A stretch of DNA of 64,000 nucleotides from NCBI RefSeq assembly GCF_009371975.2, contig NZ_VIKT02000001.1:535-64534 (forward strand), written 5' to 3'. The position numbers and the translations under genes were made by a program. Under the pieces are notes generated by a model. The model was not told the origin of the DNA, ran no database searches, and was given only the letters and a program-made list of their open reading frames with translations. The DNA comes from Microcella pacifica. GTDB lineage: Bacteria; Actinomycetota; Actinomycetes; Actinomycetales; Microbacteriaceae. Positions 63,045-64,000 of the stretch are shown piece after piece. The stretch's first letter is position 1, and each line of letters begins with the position of its first letter.

Positions 63045-63985
63045 GAATCCTCGAGCGGGCCGCCGAACCAGTCCTCGATGATCGCGCGCGCGATCGAGGT
63101 GCGGCCCGGCAGCAGGATCGAGTCGAGATTGTCGGCGAGGTCGTCGCGGCTGAACCAGCGCAGGTCGAGAATCTCGGTGCCGTCGGGGCGCAGGAGGTTG
63201 TCGGCGTCCGCGTCGAGCGTCGCGCGAAACCCGAGCATGAGGGAGGCGGGGAACGGCCACGGCTGCGAGCCGACGTACTGCGGGTCGATGATGCGCAGGC
63301 CCGTCTCCTCGAACACCTCGCGCACGACGGCGGCCTCGAGCGACTCCCCCGGCTCGACGAAGCCGGCCAGGAGCGAGAACCGGTTCGACTCCCACAGCGC
63401 GTTGCTGCCGAGGACGAGACGATCCTGCGCGTCGGTGATACCCACGATGATCGCCGCATCGGTGCGCGGGAACATCTCCTGGCCGTCCTCGTCGTCGATG
63501 CGCACCCAGCCGCCCTTCGCCGGGGTGGTCGAGTGGCCGGTGCGCGGGGAGAATCGGTGCGTCTCGTGCCAGTTGGCGATGCCGAGCGCCTCGATCGCGA
63601 GGCCGGCGTCACGGTCGCCGAGACGGTGGCCGAGGGTGCGCGGGCTGCGCCAGCGAGCGATGTCGACGTCGAGCGCCTTCGCGGCCTCGTCGTCGAACAC
63701 CGCGGCGACGATGGGCGAGCCGGCGGGCAGTGCCGGGTCGACGTCGAGTGCGCGACCCAGGTAGATGCGCAGCAGTCCCTCGGGCACGGTATCGGTCACG
63801 AGGTACTCCAGCGCGGGCGCCTCGTCGTCCTCGGCGATGAGCACCTCACCGCGCCACAGCGCGATGACGCGCGTGCGGGGGTCCTCCGCGAGCTCCTCGA
63901 ACAGACGCGGCCGCTCCCGCGTCAGGTGGTCGCGGTCGATGCGGTAGCGCGACAGCGGCAACTGAGCGGTGAGTGATCGATGCAT
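63041..63985 (-). CDS. nudC: NAD+/NADH pyrophosphatase NudC
   Basis: 314 residues. Nudix box GFVEPGESLEAAVVREVFEETGL (208-230) followed by the NudC signature SQPWPFPASLM (240-250). The family hydrolyses NAD(H) and can remove NAD caps from RNA. The zinc ribbon is degenerate: HRFSPRTG has Ser 146 and Thr 149 where Cys is normal, and the second Cys pair is absent too. AGAAGAGGG lies upstream of the ATG. Heads the nudC-uvrD2 operon. Confidence 0.92.
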   Translation of the reverse strand: MHRSLTAQLPLSRYRIDRDHLTRERPRLFEELAEDPRTRVIALWRGEVLIAEDDEAPALEYLVTDTVPEGLLRIYLGRALDVDPALPAGSPIVAAVFDDEAAKALDVDIARWRSPRTLGHRLGDRDAGLAIEALGIANWHETHRFSPRTGHSTTPAKGGWVRIDDEDGQEMFPRTDAAIIVGITDAQDRLVLGSNALWESNRFSLLAGFVEPGESLEAAVVREVFEETGLRIIDPQYVGSQPWPFPASLMLGFRATLDADADNLLRPDGTEILDLRWFSRDDLADNLDSILLPGRTSIARAIIEDWFGGPLEDS

Positions 63986-64000
63986 GGTGAGCCCTCTTCT

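Overview
The window is about 70% GC, densely coded, and comes from an actinobacterium, most likely a member of the Microbacteriaceae. The evidence is a fused E2-E1 2-oxoglutarate decarboxylase/dehydrogenase (kgd), a GuaB1-type IMPDH paralogue, a SigR/RsrA thiol-stress pair beside aroA-rsgA-hisN, the prfB-ftsE-ftsX-smpB-ssrA order, an actinobacterial Tad pilus set, and a right-end block that matches the mycobacterial order Rv3194c-Rv3195-Rv3196-uvrD2-nudC. The genus cannot be fixed from the sequence alone. No gene-free stretch exceeds 300 bases.

Layout. 1-903: exported protein running off the left edge, probably the N-terminus of a large secreted repeat protein. 1161-4270: two-component operon (histidine kinase, degenerate kinase-like membrane protein, LuxR-type regulator). 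4538-8290: thiamine-binding protein, GT-C glycosyltransferase, NAD(P)HX dehydratase and a divergent Old Yellow Enzyme. 8328-12334: two CNNM/CBS proteins and GuaB1. 12466-17116: kgd, rsrA, sigR. 17168-21008: aroA-rsgA-hisN-lipoprotein. 21048-23195: small self-regulated HTH operon with a clear operator/promoter, plus YccF. 23250-28785: tmRNA, MFS transporter, smpB, ftsX, ftsE, prfB. 28833-31780: SDR, then an unusual pair: a possible nucleotidyltransferase-like protein and a DEDDh exonuclease. 31883-42015: Tad pilus genes (all minus) interrupted by plus-strand genes, including a dynamin-like GTPase pair. 42253-46324: GABA catabolism with a divergent PucR regulator. 46356-53996: tRNA-Leu, lactate permease, two candidate undecaprenyl-phosphate recycling transporters in one operon (DedA and DUF368), DtxR-type regulator with CDF exporter, and murI-rph-rdgB. 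54123-63985: Fe-S photolyase, PCD-VOC fusion, pncB, Lon-like PDZ protease, DUF2342 zinc-protease-like protein, ThiF/TOMM-like protein, uvrD2 and nudC.

The main non-gene structure is of three kinds. First, an intergenic palindromic element built around GCCAGATCTGGC occurs three times (about 42.1, 46.5 and 54.0 kb). Second, at least 16 start codons lie 6-9 nt after a TA(G/C)NNT -10 box, which points to widespread leaderless transcription and fixes several starts. Third, there are two convincing operator regions, at 22.7 kb and 45.15 kb.
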